Assembly: GCA_047125605.1 (NCBI GenBank) | Contig: CP138932.1 | Location: forward strand, 2,542,001 to 2,606,000 | Length of the DNA stretch: 64,000 bases | Origin: JAKVBK01 sp022447275 | GTDB lineage: Bacteria > Pseudomonadota > Alphaproteobacteria > Rhodobacterales > Rhodobacteraceae | Reading direction: 5' to 3' | Position numbers and translations under genes: made by a program | Part shown: positions 44,358 to 53,691 of the stretch, one piece after another | Layout: every line of letters starts with the position of its first letter | How positions within the stretch are numbered: position 1 is the first letter of the stretch | Notes under the pieces: model-generated | Seen by the model: only the letters and a program-made list of their open reading frames with translations | Database searches by the model: none | Told to the model about the DNA's origin: nothing

Positions 44358-45353
44358 TCAGTTGGCAGCAGCCAGCGGACCGGTGTTCACAGCAGCTTCA
44401 TAGCTGTCGAGTGCGGAATCGATGGAGCCTGCGCCCACGAAGACGTCAGCCACGCCTTTCATGAAGGTCTGTGCGTTGCCGCCCAGCCAACCGCCGCTCA
44501 GCTGCTCTTCGACCGTGGGGAAAGTGAAGGTCGCGATGGTGGCCATCGTGGCTTCCTCGTCCATGCCGGCATCTTTGGCGATGACAGGCAGCATCTTCGC
44601 ATGGTTGGCTTCATCCGCCCACATGGCGTTGGCGTCTGCCGTCACCTTCAGGAAGGTCGCAACCATGTCGCCATTCTCGGCAATCCAGTCTGCCGGGCCA
44701 GAGGTGACGTCAAAGACGAGAATACCCAGCTCTGTCTTTTCGTCGCCGGTCAACAGCACGTTGCCAAACTCCGTGGCACGGCGCAGCGCACCGCCCCAGC
44801 CGCAGAACATATCAACGGCGCCCTGCTCAAGGGCAACAGCGCCTTCCGCAGGGGCCATATCGACGATTTCCATGCCAGAAGGATCAACCCCGAAATGCGC
44901 CATCTGCTTGAGGAAGCCGTAATGGGCAGCAGTGCCCAGCGGCACAGCCACTTTCTTGCCTGCTACTTCACCGGCGTTCGTCTTGTCGATTTCAAGCGCC
45001 TCGGCGACCACACAGTTGTCATTGTCTGCATAGGATACGGCCACGTCGAGGATCTGCAGATCCTGGCCTGCGGACGCGGCAACCACGAAGGGCGGCACAC
45101 CTTGTGACACGGACAATTGCACATCGCCCGAAGCCATGGCTGCGGACATCGCGGTGCCAGTGTCGAAGGACACCCAGTTCACCTTGGCGCCCAGCGCTTC
45201 GTCATACATGCCTTCGACCTTGGCAAACTGGAAGGGCATTGGCCATTCGAGGAAGTAGCCAACGGTGATCTCACCGTGGCCACCGGCAAGCGCGGCATGC
45301 GACGTCAGCGCGGTTACGGCGCCGGCAATAAAGCCAAGAGTTGTCTTTTTCAT
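44358..45353 (-). CDS. tauA: Taurine-type ABC transporter substrate-binding protein
   Basis: The 331-residue periplasmic protein has a signal peptide (MKKTTLGFIAGAVTALTSHAALAG) and an SsuA/TauA-like fold: ITVGYFLEWPMPFQFAKVEGMYDEALG, VNWVSFDTGTAMSAAMASGDVQLSVSQGVPPFVVAASAG, GKKVAVPLGTAAHYGFLKQM. These regions contact the sulfonate in the family. The start at 45353 (second of two adjacent ATGs) sits six bases after AGGGAG. It is the first gene of a tauABC operon. No tauR, tpa or xsc gene is in the window, so use of taurine as substrate is not confirmed. Confidence 0.84.
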   Translation of the reverse strand: MKKTTLGFIAGAVTALTSHAALAGGHGEITVGYFLEWPMPFQFAKVEGMYDEALGAKVNWVSFDTGTAMSAAMASGDVQLSVSQGVPPFVVAASAGQDLQILDVAVSYADNDNCVVAEALEIDKTNAGEVAGKKVAVPLGTAAHYGFLKQMAHFGVDPSGMEIVDMAPAEGAVALEQGAVDMFCGWGGALRRATEFGNVLLTGDEKTELGILVFDVTSGPADWIAENGDMVATFLKVTADANAMWADEANHAKMLPVIAKDAGMDEEATMATIATFTFPTVEEQLSGGWLGGNAQTFMKGVADVFVGAGSIDSALDSYEAAVNTGPLAAAN

Positions 45354-45806
45354 CATAATCTCCCTGAACTGTCTTTTCTGAACGGGCAGCCGACAGTTTC
45401 GCTCTATGCAGCCCGCATCTCGCACGGGCGAGGTTACGGACGCACTTGCCGCTGCGTCAAACGATTTCTGGCCTTATTGGCAGTCAGCGCGATTTAAATT
45501 CTTGCCCATTTCCGGACAGAATAGGAACGCCCCTTGAATCGTATAATTTTCGTCTGAAAAACAGACATTAAGGCCCCATAAATGCCTTTTTGTCTGCAGG
45601 TGTGAAAACGCTCTCATAAAGGCGACTGGACTTCAAAGGATCGCAATCTGGCCTTATCCAAGCACCGGTTTTCGCGGATATCTCCATGCCAAAGACCCGT
45701 TGGCGGCACGCCTTTAGAGCAGGCCCGCCCCTGTGCGCAGCCCGCGCAGACTGAGTCTGTCGCCCGAGCGGCGCCTCACCGTCCGCTCAAGCGCCCCACA
45801 ATGCGC
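45354..45806. promoter_or_regulatory. Upstream region of tauABC with direct repeats and a palindrome
   Basis: No gene is seen in these 453 bases. TCTGGCCTTAT occurs twice (45467-45477 and 45647-45657), and the related CTGGACTTCA at 45626-45635 lies exactly 22 bases from the second copy. A perfect inverted repeat GTCTG-AAAAA-CAGAC is at 45552-45566. The CTGG(A/C)CTT direct repeats resemble, from memory, boxes recognised by TauR-type MocR regulators, which would fit the downstream operon. This is an inference. Confidence 0.45.
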
Positions 45807-46637
45807 TCAGCGCCCAGAGAGATTTTGCAAAACGTCTCTGGCTGCTTGCATCACAGGGTCATGTGTCTCTTTCAGGATCGTGACCCGGTCAAAGCGGTCC
45901 GGATCGCGGATGACGGCTTCGCGCAGAGCCATACCAAAGGCCATCCGCAGTTCCGTGCCGATATTGAATTTGCAGATGCTGGTGGTTTGGGCCAGCGCCC
46001 TGCGCTGCGCCGCAGGCACACCGGACCCACCGTGGATAACAAGTGGCACGTCGGTCAGGGCATCGATCGCCGCGATGCGGGCCTCGTCCAGACCGCCGCT
46101 TTGATCCTGCTGAAGATGCACATTGCCGACCGAGATCGCCATGGCATCCACGCCGGTCTCGCGGGCGAACACGGCGGCTTCCTCCGGATCGGTGCCTGTG
46201 GATTGCTCGCCACCTGAATATCCGACAAAGCCAATCTCGCCCTCGCAGGAGATCCCGCCGCTTGCGGCCAGATCCACCACTTTGCGTGTCTCGGCGATAT
46301 TCTCGGCCAGCGGCTTGCGTGACCCATCGAACATCAAGGAACTGAACCCGCTGTCGAATGCCTCTGAGCATTCGTCATAGGTGAAGCCGTGATCAAGATG
46401 CGCCACTACAGGCACAGATGCCCCCTCGGCCAGATGCCGGAACATCTTGCCCAGCACAGGCAGGGGCGTATGCGCCCGACAGCTTGGACCGGCCTGAAGG
46501 ATCACGGGGCAGTTCTCGGCCTCAGCCGCCGCCACATAGGCCCGCATCTCTTCCCAGCCCAGCGTAACAAGGCCACCGACAGCATAGCCTTGCTGAAGGG
46601 CGGGCTGCAGCACGTCACGAAGAGTAGCGAGGGTCAT
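45807..46637 (-). CDS. iolJ: Class II aldolase, IolJ-like (6-phospho-5-dehydro-2-deoxy-D-gluconate aldolase)
   Basis: The 276-residue protein matches class II fructose-bisphosphate-type aldolases: the catalytic/zinc region VPVVAHLDHGFTYDECSEAFDSGFSSLMFDGS, SCEGEIGFVGYSGG, AISVGNVH and the phosphate-binding VIHGGSGVP, with zinc-binding His in HLDHG, NVH and HGG. In inositol catabolism IolJ splits 6-phospho-5-dehydro-2-deoxygluconate into dihydroxyacetone phosphate and malonate semialdehyde. It is the last gene of iolDCBJ and overlaps iolB by 4 bases. Confidence 0.88.
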   Translation of the reverse strand: MTLATLRDVLQPALQQGYAVGGLVTLGWEEMRAYVAAAEAENCPVILQAGPSCRAHTPLPVLGKMFRHLAEGASVPVVAHLDHGFTYDECSEAFDSGFSSLMFDGSRKPLAENIAETRKVVDLAASGGISCEGEIGFVGYSGGEQSTGTDPEEAAVFARETGVDAMAISVGNVHLQQDQSGGLDEARIAAIDALTDVPLVIHGGSGVPAAQRRALAQTTSICKFNIGTELRMAFGMALREAVIRDPDRFDRVTILKETHDPVMQAARDVLQNLSGR

Positions 46638-47473
46638 TTGAACTTTGCGATCATGTCTTTGATGCCGGGGATCGTTTCGACCTGATCGGCATGGGAGGGC
46701 TGGAAATACTGCACGAGGCTGCGTTGGGACAGACCGCCAAGAATGGTGAAATAATACATCTGGTAGCCGGGCAGAACGGCACAGGGGTGATAGCCATTGT
46801 CGAGGCAGATCGTAGAGCCATCGACAATGTGGTAGGCGTCTCCCGGTTTGCCATCTTCACGCTGCAACATCTGCACGCCCGATCCGTGGTTCGGCTTGAA
46901 GCGGAAATTGTAGGTTTCGTCATGGCGCGTCTCAAGCGGCAGACGATCCGTGTCATGCTTGTGCGACGGGAAACCAGACCAACCGCCAGCCCCAACGGTG
47001 AACAGTTCAGACACCAGCAGACGGCCAACCTTGTCGGCCTGTTTCTGGCCGAGGATATGCTTGATCTTGCGGTGCGTCTTGGTGTCGTCGGAGCCGTATT
47101 GGACAAGGTCCAGTTCGTCCTTTCGAACGGCGAAGGGCTCCAAGACCGCGTCATACTTTGCGCCAGCGACGAAAACCTCTGTATCCGTGACAGCGCGCAG
47201 GTTCGCGAGGCGTCCGCTGGGGACATACACCCCTTCCGGATCCCCGTCCCAGACATCCACACCGCGACCGCCAAGGTCATCGGCGGTGAAACCGTCCACG
47301 GTGACATGAATGTACCCGGTTGCGGGAACGATGCAGGTTTCAAAGCCGGGAACGGAATACTCGAACGTCTCACCGGCTTTCAGCTTGACGATGTTGAAAT
47401 AGTTCAGCGGAACTGTGCTGTTGCCGATATCGACAATCGGCTTGTTGTGGTTGTCATAGGGCGGGATATGCAT
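46634..47473 (-). CDS. iolB: 5-deoxy-glucuronate isomerase IolB
   Basis: The 279-residue protein has the IolB double-cupin pattern, with GGWSGFPSHKHDTDRLPLETRHDETYNFRF (metal-binding histidines) and DGSTICLDNGYHPCAVLPGYQMYYFTILGG. It converts 5-deoxy-D-glucuronate to 5-dehydro-2-deoxy-D-gluconate, the step before IolC. Its start is 12 bases after the iolC stop and it overlaps iolJ. Confidence 0.95.
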   Translation of the reverse strand: MHIPPYDNHNKPIVDIGNSTVPLNYFNIVKLKAGETFEYSVPGFETCIVPATGYIHVTVDGFTADDLGGRGVDVWDGDPEGVYVPSGRLANLRAVTDTEVFVAGAKYDAVLEPFAVRKDELDLVQYGSDDTKTHRKIKHILGQKQADKVGRLLVSELFTVGAGGWSGFPSHKHDTDRLPLETRHDETYNFRFKPNHGSGVQMLQREDGKPGDAYHIVDGSTICLDNGYHPCAVLPGYQMYYFTILGGLSQRSLVQYFQPSHADQVETIPGIKDMIAKFK

Positions 47474-47485
47474 GAGGGCTGCCTC

Positions 47486-48463
47486 CTAGGCGGCGGTCGG
47501 GCCGGGATGGCGGGCCAGGAACGCATCAAGTGTGGATTTGTCCGCCATGGCCGGTGCACAGCCCGGGCGGGAAACGGTGACAGACGCGCAAGCAGAGCCG
47601 CGCAGGATGGCTTCGCGCAGACTGCGCCCATCCGCGATAGAGGTGACGAGGCCTGCCATGAAGCTGTCGCCCGCACCGGTGGGTTTGAGCGCTTCAACGG
47701 GGTAAATCCCCGTACGGATTTCCGCGCCCTCCCAGAAGGTGATCGCGCCCTTCTCGCCCATCTTGTAGATGACAAGCTTGCCCGTATTGGCGAGGCTGCG
47801 GGCCTTATCCAACCCCTTTTCGATGCCGCCGGCCATAAAGCCGAACTCTTCATCATTGCCTACGATCATGTCACTGACTTCAGCTGCGCGAGACAGCACG
47901 TCCTCGGCGACCGCCGGAGAGGGCCAGCTATAGGGGCGGTAGTCCACGTCAAAGATGATCGGCAGGCCAGCGGCCTTGGCGCGCGCAAACGCATCAAATG
48001 TGGCGGCGCGCGACGGCTCTGCTGCAAAGACAGTGCCCGCCGTGATCAACGCGCCATAAGCGCCGTAATCCACGGCCGCCACATCATCCATGTCCATCTG
48101 GAAATCCGCTGCACCGTTGCGATAGATCACGTTGCGGTGGCCTTCCACGCGGCTTTCATAGAATGCCAGCGAATTGCGATATTCACCGCCAACCGGGCTG
48201 ACATAGCGCGTGTCCACCCCGTATTTTTTCAGCTGGCCAATGCAGTAGCTGCCCACACTGTCATCGGAAACGCGGGTCACTAGCGCCGCCTTGCCACCCA
48301 GCTTGCAAATGCCCGCACCGATATTTGCAGATGATCCACCAAGCCCGACCGATACGGTTTCCGCATCCTCGGCGGCCACACCGGCATCGGTGAAGAAATC
48401 TATCCCAGCCCTGCCGACGATGATGAAGGTGTTCTGCCGGATCCCGTCCAATAGGCCCGTCAT
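47486..48463 (-). CDS. iolC: 5-dehydro-2-deoxygluconokinase IolC (PfkB family)
   Basis: The 325-residue kinase (start at 48463, overlapping the iolD stop by one base, GAGGAAGGG upstream) has PfkB signatures GLGGSSANIGAGICKLGGKAALVTRVSDD near the N-terminus and LKPTGAGDSFMAGLVTSIADG near the C-terminus, with the catalytic Asp in GAGD. It phosphorylates 5-dehydro-2-deoxygluconate for IolJ. Confidence 0.93.
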   Translation of the reverse strand: MTGLLDGIRQNTFIIVGRAGIDFFTDAGVAAEDAETVSVGLGGSSANIGAGICKLGGKAALVTRVSDDSVGSYCIGQLKKYGVDTRYVSPVGGEYRNSLAFYESRVEGHRNVIYRNGAADFQMDMDDVAAVDYGAYGALITAGTVFAAEPSRAATFDAFARAKAAGLPIIFDVDYRPYSWPSPAVAEDVLSRAAEVSDMIVGNDEEFGFMAGGIEKGLDKARSLANTGKLVIYKMGEKGAITFWEGAEIRTGIYPVEALKPTGAGDSFMAGLVTSIADGRSLREAILRGSACASVTVSRPGCAPAMADKSTLDAFLARHPGPTAA

Positions 48464-50334
48464 CACACGCCCTTCCTCTGCCTGGAGCGGGTGGATTCCC
48501 AATCCACATGGGCTTCGTGCACCTTTTCAGAGGTGCTCACATGCGGGGTGCCAACCTCCCACCAGGCGTGGCCCTCGGCGGTCCAGCCCTCATAGGCATC
48601 CACTTTCATCGCGATGATATAGGTTTTCTCTGAGGCCTGCGCCCGCGTGAACGCAGCTTCCAGCTCTGCGGGGGAACTGACGGTTTCAGCCTCGGCGCCC
48701 ATGGCGCGCGCATGGGCCGCAAAATCCACCTCAACCTGATGCGTGGCTGTGGGCGTATCAGAGATCAGGTTGTTGAAGCTTTCGTTGCCCGTGTTGTTTT
48801 GCAACTTGTTAATGACGGCAAACCCGCCGTTATCCAGCACCAGAACGATCATCTTCATCTCGGTCAGAACGCTGGAATAGATGTCGGAATTCATCAGCAG
48901 GTAGGAGCCGTCTCCGGTGAACACGATGGTGTCACGCTCCGGCTCTCGCTGGGATTGCGCGATGCGCGCGCCCCAGCCACCGGCAATCTCATAGCCCATG
49001 CAGGAAAAGCCGAATTCCACGTCTACTGTGCCGACAGCCATCGTCTTCCAGTTCGCGGTCACCTCAGCGGGCAGCCCCCCGGCAGCAGCAACAACCCGGT
49101 CACGCGGATGGCACAGACGGTTCACCTCGCCGATGGCCTGCGCATAGGAGGCCGGGCCATTGCCCACACGGGTGTTCTCAGAAACATAGTCATCCCACTT
49201 GGCGCGCTCAGCTTTCGCACGCTCCGTCCAGGTGGCTGGGGCAGCATGGCCTTGCAGCCCTGCAGACAACGCCTCTAGGCCCAGCCGCGCATCGCCCACC
49301 ACAGTGGCAGACATGTGCTTGGCCGCATCATGGCGCGCCACGTTGAGCCCGACCAGTTGCGCATCCTGCGCGAACGCGGTCCACGAACCGGTGGTGAAAT
49401 CCTGCAGACGGGTGCCGACGGCCAGGATCAGGTCTGCCTCCTCGGCGATCGTATTTGCCGAGTTTGAGCCCGTGACGCCGATCGGGCCGATATTGAGCGG
49501 ATGATCATTGAGCAGATTGGCCCGCCCCGCGATGGTTTCGACAACCGGGATCCCGGTGCTGTCTGCAAAGCTGGTCAGCGCCTCGACCGCGCCGGAATAC
49601 TGCACACCGCCCCCGGCGATGATCATCGGACGGCTGGCCTGCTTGAGCAGTGCCACGGCATCGGCCACCTCGAGCGCATCAGGGGCCTGACGGCGAATTC
49701 TGTGGACACGCTTTTCGAAGAACGCTTCGGGATAATCATAGGTCCAGCCCTGCACGTCCTGAGGCAAGCCGATGAAGGCAGGCCCGCAATCGGCCGGATC
49801 CAGCATCGTGGCCAAGGCCGCGGGCAGCGACTGGATCACCTGTGCGGGATGGGTGATGCGATCCCAAAAACGGCTCACAGCCTTGAACGCATCATTCACG
49901 CCGTAGGTCGGATTGCCGAAATGCTCCAACTGCTGCAGCACAGGGTCTGGCAGGCGGGTCAGGAAAGTGTCGCCGCACAGCATCAGCAGAGGCAGGCGAT
50001 TGGCATGGGCCAGCGCGGCAGATGTCAGTAGATTGGCTGTCCCGGGCCCGGCAGAGGCGGTGCAGAACATGAACCGTTGGCGCAGATAGGCCTTGGCATA
50101 GGCGGCTGCGGCAAAGCCCATGCCTTGCTCGTTCTGGCCCCGGTAGAGCGGCAGAGCCTCCTGATGTTCGTAGAGCGCCTCGCCAAGACAGGTCACATTG
50201 CCGTGGCCGAAGATGCCAAAACCACCCCCGCAGATCCGCGTCTCGACGCCGTCAATTTCGATGAACTGATTGGCCAGATACCGGACAATGGCCTGCGCTG
50301 TGGTAAGCCGTACCGTCTGAGCTTGCTGCCCCAT
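48463..50334 (-). CDS. iolD: 3D-(3,5/4)-trihydroxycyclohexane-1,2-dione hydrolase IolD
   Basis: The 623-residue thiamine-diphosphate enzyme starts at 50334 behind a GGGGGGAGA site. It has the three ThDP-enzyme domains: N-terminal TAQAIVRYLANQFIEIDG, central SRPMIIAGGGVQYSGAVEAL, and C-terminal cofactor motif GDGSYLLMNSDIYSSVLTEMKMIVLVLDNGGFAVINKLQ. The enzyme opens the cyclohexane ring formed from inosose to give 5-deoxyglucuronate. It is the first gene of iolDCBJ and divergent from the oxidoreductase gene, with a LacI-type palindrome between. Confidence 0.94.
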   Translation of the reverse strand: MGQQAQTVRLTTAQAIVRYLANQFIEIDGVETRICGGGFGIFGHGNVTCLGEALYEHQEALPLYRGQNEQGMGFAAAAYAKAYLRQRFMFCTASAGPGTANLLTSAALAHANRLPLLMLCGDTFLTRLPDPVLQQLEHFGNPTYGVNDAFKAVSRFWDRITHPAQVIQSLPAALATMLDPADCGPAFIGLPQDVQGWTYDYPEAFFEKRVHRIRRQAPDALEVADAVALLKQASRPMIIAGGGVQYSGAVEALTSFADSTGIPVVETIAGRANLLNDHPLNIGPIGVTGSNSANTIAEEADLILAVGTRLQDFTTGSWTAFAQDAQLVGLNVARHDAAKHMSATVVGDARLGLEALSAGLQGHAAPATWTERAKAERAKWDDYVSENTRVGNGPASYAQAIGEVNRLCHPRDRVVAAAGGLPAEVTANWKTMAVGTVDVEFGFSCMGYEIAGGWGARIAQSQREPERDTIVFTGDGSYLLMNSDIYSSVLTEMKMIVLVLDNGGFAVINKLQNNTGNESFNNLISDTPTATHQVEVDFAAHARAMGAEAETVSSPAELEAAFTRAQASEKTYIIAMKVDAYEGWTAEGHAWWEVGTPHVSTSEKVHEAHVDWESTRSRQRKGV

Positions 50335-50418
50335 GTCTCCCCCCCTGAAATCATGCAGGAATCGCACGCCGTCATTGCATTGCATGTTGACGCGTATGAA
50401 CCTTAGACGATACCAGCT

Positions 50419-50434
50419 TTGCAACCGGTTGCAA
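50419..50434. promoter_or_regulatory. LacI-type operator in the divergent iol promoter region
   Basis: TTGCAACCGGTTGCAA is a perfect 16-bp palindrome with a central CCGG, a form common for LacI/GalR-family operators. It lies 85 bases before iolD and 33 bases before the divergent oxidoreductase gene, so one regulator could repress both arms. It differs from the operator of the LacI gene at 12606. Confidence 0.75.
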
Positions 50435-50466
50435 CTCGGTTCTTTTTTTCAGGGGAGGCAAGGCCG

Positions 50467-51570
50467 ATGGCACCAATCAGGATAGGGATCGTCGGGGGCG
50501 GCTATATGGGCAAGGCGCACGCCGCGGCTTACGGCTCTGTGGCGACGCTTTTTGACACCGCGCTGCGGCCTGAACTGGAGATGGTTTGCGCCACGTCGGA
50601 GGCCTCCGCCACGGCTTATCAGCAGGCCTTCGGTTTCGCCCGCGCCACATCAGACTGGCGCACACTTGTCGAAGATCGTGATGTGGATGCCGTCGTGATT
50701 GCCGCGCCCCAGCACACGCATCGGGACATCGCGCTTGCGGCCTTTGCGCTTGGAAAGCCCGTGTTCTGCGAAAAGCCCCTGGGCGCCTCCCTCGAAGATT
50801 CGCGCCAGATGGTGGCCGCCGCCAACAGCAGCGGTGCGATCAACATGGTCGGGTTCAACTACATCCGCACGCCCGCCTCACAATATGCCCGCCGCCTGAT
50901 TGCCGAAGGCCGCATCGGTAAAGTCACGTGGTTTCGCGGCGAGCATACGGAGGATTTCCTCGCAGACCCCGCCTTGCCGCCGACCTGGCGCACACAGGGC
51001 CGCGCCAATGGCACGATGGGCGATCTTGCTCCACATATGATCAACGGGGCGCGCGCCTTGATCGGCCCCATCACTGAGATCTGCGCCCAGGTGGAAACCG
51101 TCCATGCCCAGCGCGACGGGCAAGCCGTCACCAATGATGATCAGGCCCAGATGATGTGTCGTTTTGAGAACGGCGCGCAGGGGCATCTGTTCTTCAGCCG
51201 CGTCGCAACCGGCCGCAAGATGGGATACGCCTACGAAATTCACGGCACCAAGGGGGCAATCCGCTTCGATCAAGAGGATCAGAACGCGCTGCACCTCTAC
51301 ACGATGGACGGCCCCGAAGAGGAACGCGGCTTTCGCAAAATCCTGACAGGGCCCACCCATCCCGATTATCTGCCCTTCTGCCAGGGCCCCGGCCACGGGA
51401 CGGGCTATCAGGATCAGATCATCATCGAAGCAAAAGATTTCCTGACGGCCATTGCCTCGGGGGAAAATATCTGGCCGACCTTCGAGGAAGGCCTCGAAGT
51501 CAACCGCATCGTCACCGCAGCCTTTGAGTCCAGTGCACAAAACGCCTGGGTCCGGGTTGCGGATTACTAA
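50467..51570 (+). CDS. Gfo/Idh/MocA family oxidoreductase, probable inositol dehydrogenase
   Basis: The 367-residue protein (ATG at 50467) has a Rossmann motif RIGIVGGGYMGKAHAA, VIAAPQHTHRDIALAAFALGKPVFCEKPLGAS with the EKP signature, and GTMGDLAPHMINGARALIG in the catalytic domain. Such enzymes oxidise myo-, scyllo- or chiro-inositol to inososes with NAD(P). Position opposite iolD and 15 bases before an iolE-like gene supports an IolG-type role, but the isomer used cannot be read. Confidence 0.85.
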   Translation: MAPIRIGIVGGGYMGKAHAAAYGSVATLFDTALRPELEMVCATSEASATAYQQAFGFARATSDWRTLVEDRDVDAVVIAAPQHTHRDIALAAFALGKPVFCEKPLGASLEDSRQMVAAANSSGAINMVGFNYIRTPASQYARRLIAEGRIGKVTWFRGEHTEDFLADPALPPTWRTQGRANGTMGDLAPHMINGARALIGPITEICAQVETVHAQRDGQAVTNDDQAQMMCRFENGAQGHLFFSRVATGRKMGYAYEIHGTKGAIRFDQEDQNALHLYTMDGPEEERGFRKILTGPTHPDYLPFCQGPGHGTGYQDQIIIEAKDFLTAIASGENIWPTFEEGLEVNRIVTAAFESSAQNAWVRVADY

Positions 51571-51585
51571 GGGAAGCTCAACACC

Positions 51586-52473
51586 ATGATCAAGATCGGC
51601 AATGCGCCCTGCTCTTGGGGCATCGAATTCGCCTCTGACCCGGCCTATCCAAGCTGGCAATCCGTCCTCAGCCAATGCGCCGAAGCGGGCTACAAGGGGA
51701 TTGAGCTGGGCCCGATTGGCTATATGCCTGAAGACCCGGCAATCTTGTCCGACGAACTGGCCAAGAATGATCTCAGCATCATCGGGGGCGTTGTGTTCAG
51801 AGACTTTCACGATCCCGCCAAGTGGGACGACGTGATGGATGCCTCCGTGCGCACCTGCAAGGCGCTTGTCTCGCACGGCGCCGAGCACCTGGTGCTGATC
51901 GATGCGATCTCACCGCGCCGTGCGCCCACCGCCGGGCGCGCAGAGGAGGCCGAGCAGATGGACAAGGCGGAATGGACCGCCTTCCGCGACAGGCTTGCTA
52001 CCATCGCTCGGATGGGTGCCGAGGAATACGGGCTGACCGTGGGTATTCATGCCCATGCCGCTGGCTTCATGGATTTCGAACCGGAACTCGAACGCCTGCT
52101 AGATGAGGTGGATGATAGCATCCTGAAAATCTGCTTCGATACGGGGCACCATTCCTACGCAGGCTTTGATCCGGTCGCATTCATGCAGCGCTACATCGAT
52201 CGCATCAGCTACATGCACTTCAAAGACATTGACCCAGTTGTGAAGGCCGATGTCGTGGCCAACCGCACAGATTTCTACAAGGCCTGTGGGCAGGGCATCT
52301 TCTGCAATCTGGGCCAGGGCGATGTTGATTTCCCAGCCGTACGCCAGATTCTTCTGAATGCCGGCTTTGAAGGATGGTGTACGGTCGAGCAGGATTGCGA
52401 CCCGGCCCTTCCCGGCACCCCGATCGAGGATGCCAAGGCAAACCGCACCTATCTTGAAAGCATCGGATTCTGA
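51586..52473 (+). CDS. iolE: Inosose dehydratase-like TIM-barrel protein (IolE family)
   Basis: The 295-residue protein begins IKIGNAPCSWGIEFASDP, the characteristic IolE-type start, and has the barrel metal site in GLTVGIHAHAAGFMDFE, ICFDTGHHSYAGFDP, SYMHFKDIDP and FEGWCTVEQDCDP. It should dehydrate 2-keto-myo-inositol to the trione that IolD hydrolyses. IolH-like isomerases share much of this pattern, so the enzyme step is a strong inference rather than certain. It is preceded closely by an oxidoreductase gene and followed, after 48 bases, by another. Confidence 0.82.
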   Translation: MIKIGNAPCSWGIEFASDPAYPSWQSVLSQCAEAGYKGIELGPIGYMPEDPAILSDELAKNDLSIIGGVVFRDFHDPAKWDDVMDASVRTCKALVSHGAEHLVLIDAISPRRAPTAGRAEEAEQMDKAEWTAFRDRLATIARMGAEEYGLTVGIHAHAAGFMDFEPELERLLDEVDDSILKICFDTGHHSYAGFDPVAFMQRYIDRISYMHFKDIDPVVKADVVANRTDFYKACGQGIFCNLGQGDVDFPAVRQILLNAGFEGWCTVEQDCDPALPGTPIEDAKANRTYLESIGF

Positions 52474-52521
52474 CCGGGGTACACCCCGGAGCAAGCTACC
52501 GTTCAGCGAAAGGCGAACGTC

Positions 52522-53676
52522 ATGACGAAATTGAAATGGGGTATGATCGGCGGCGGTGAAGGCAGCCAGATCGGCCCGGCACATCGGTTGGGCGCTGGTC
52601 TCGACAGCCTGTTTGAATTCACCGCAGGGGCGCTTGACCACCGCCCTGACGCGGGCATTGCCTATGGCCAGAAGCTCGGCCTTGGGGAGCGCGCCTATGG
52701 CAGCTGGCAAGACATGCTGGCCGGCGAGAAAGCCCGCGACGACGCGATCGATCTGGTGACCGTGGCCACCCCCAACAACACCCATTTCGAAATCACCAAG
52801 GCGTTTCTTGAGGCCGGTTTCAATGTGCTGTGCGAAAAGCCAATGACCATGACCGTCGAAGAGGGCGAAGAGATCGTCCGGGTGGCGCAGGCCAGCGGCA
52901 AGATCTGCGCGGTCAACTATGGCTATTCCGGCTACTCCCTTGTGCGCCACATGAAGGCAATGATCGCACGGGGCGATATCGGCAAGGTGCGCCTCGTACA
53001 TGCCGAATTTGCCCATGGCCATCACGCCGATGCTGCCGATGCCGACAATCCGCGCGTGCGCTGGCGCTATGATCCCGCGCAGGCCGGTGTCTCGGCACAG
53101 TTTGCCGATTGCGGCATCCACGCGCTGCACATGGCCAGCTTTGTGACCGGCCAAGAGGTGAGCCGCCTGTCGGCGGATACGGTATCCTGCCTGCCCCAGC
53201 GCGTGCTGGAGGATGATGCCATGGTGAATTTCCGCATGGATGGCGGCGCTGTTGGCCGCTTGTGGACCAGCTCCATTGCGGTCGGGCGGCAGCACGGGCT
53301 GGGCATTCAGGTCTTCGGGGAAACCGGCGGCCTGCGCTGGAGCCAAGAACACCCCAATCAGCTGTACTACATGCCCCTTGGCGCACGCCTTCAGGTCATC
53401 GAGCGGGGCGAGGCCAATCTGTCGCCCGAGGCCGATCGCACCACCCGCGTGACCATTGGCCATGCGGAAGGCATGCCCTTGGCCTTTGCCAATATCTACA
53501 CCGATCTGGCAGAAGCGATCCGGGCCCAATACGAAGGACGCCCCATGGATCCGGCCGCCAACCTGTTCCCAAAGGCAGAGGACGGCTTGCGCTCGATGGC
53601 GGCGGTGTCTGCCGTGGCAGAGTCGGGCAAGCAGGACGGCGCGTGGCTTGACGCGCGCCCGCCAATGTTCCGCTAG
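52522..53676 (+). CDS. Gfo/Idh/MocA family oxidoreductase (second inositol-region dehydrogenase)
   Basis: The 384-residue protein has the Rossmann motif WGMIGGGEGSQIGPAHR, VATPNNTHFEITKAFLEAGFNVLCEKPMTMTVEEG (EKP signature) and FADCGIHALHMASFV. Its C-terminal end resembles IolW/IolX-type scyllo-inositol dehydrogenases. It is distinct from the 50467 enzyme and more like the one at 4090-5223, which suggests duplicated enzymes with different inositol or sugar isomers as substrates (inference). Confidence 0.84.
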   Translation: MTKLKWGMIGGGEGSQIGPAHRLGAGLDSLFEFTAGALDHRPDAGIAYGQKLGLGERAYGSWQDMLAGEKARDDAIDLVTVATPNNTHFEITKAFLEAGFNVLCEKPMTMTVEEGEEIVRVAQASGKICAVNYGYSGYSLVRHMKAMIARGDIGKVRLVHAEFAHGHHADAADADNPRVRWRYDPAQAGVSAQFADCGIHALHMASFVTGQEVSRLSADTVSCLPQRVLEDDAMVNFRMDGGAVGRLWTSSIAVGRQHGLGIQVFGETGGLRWSQEHPNQLYYMPLGARLQVIERGEANLSPEADRTTRVTIGHAEGMPLAFANIYTDLAEAIRAQYEGRPMDPAANLFPKAEDGLRSMAAVSAVAESGKQDGAWLDARPPMFR

Positions 53677-53691
53677 CCCCAATCGTCCTGC

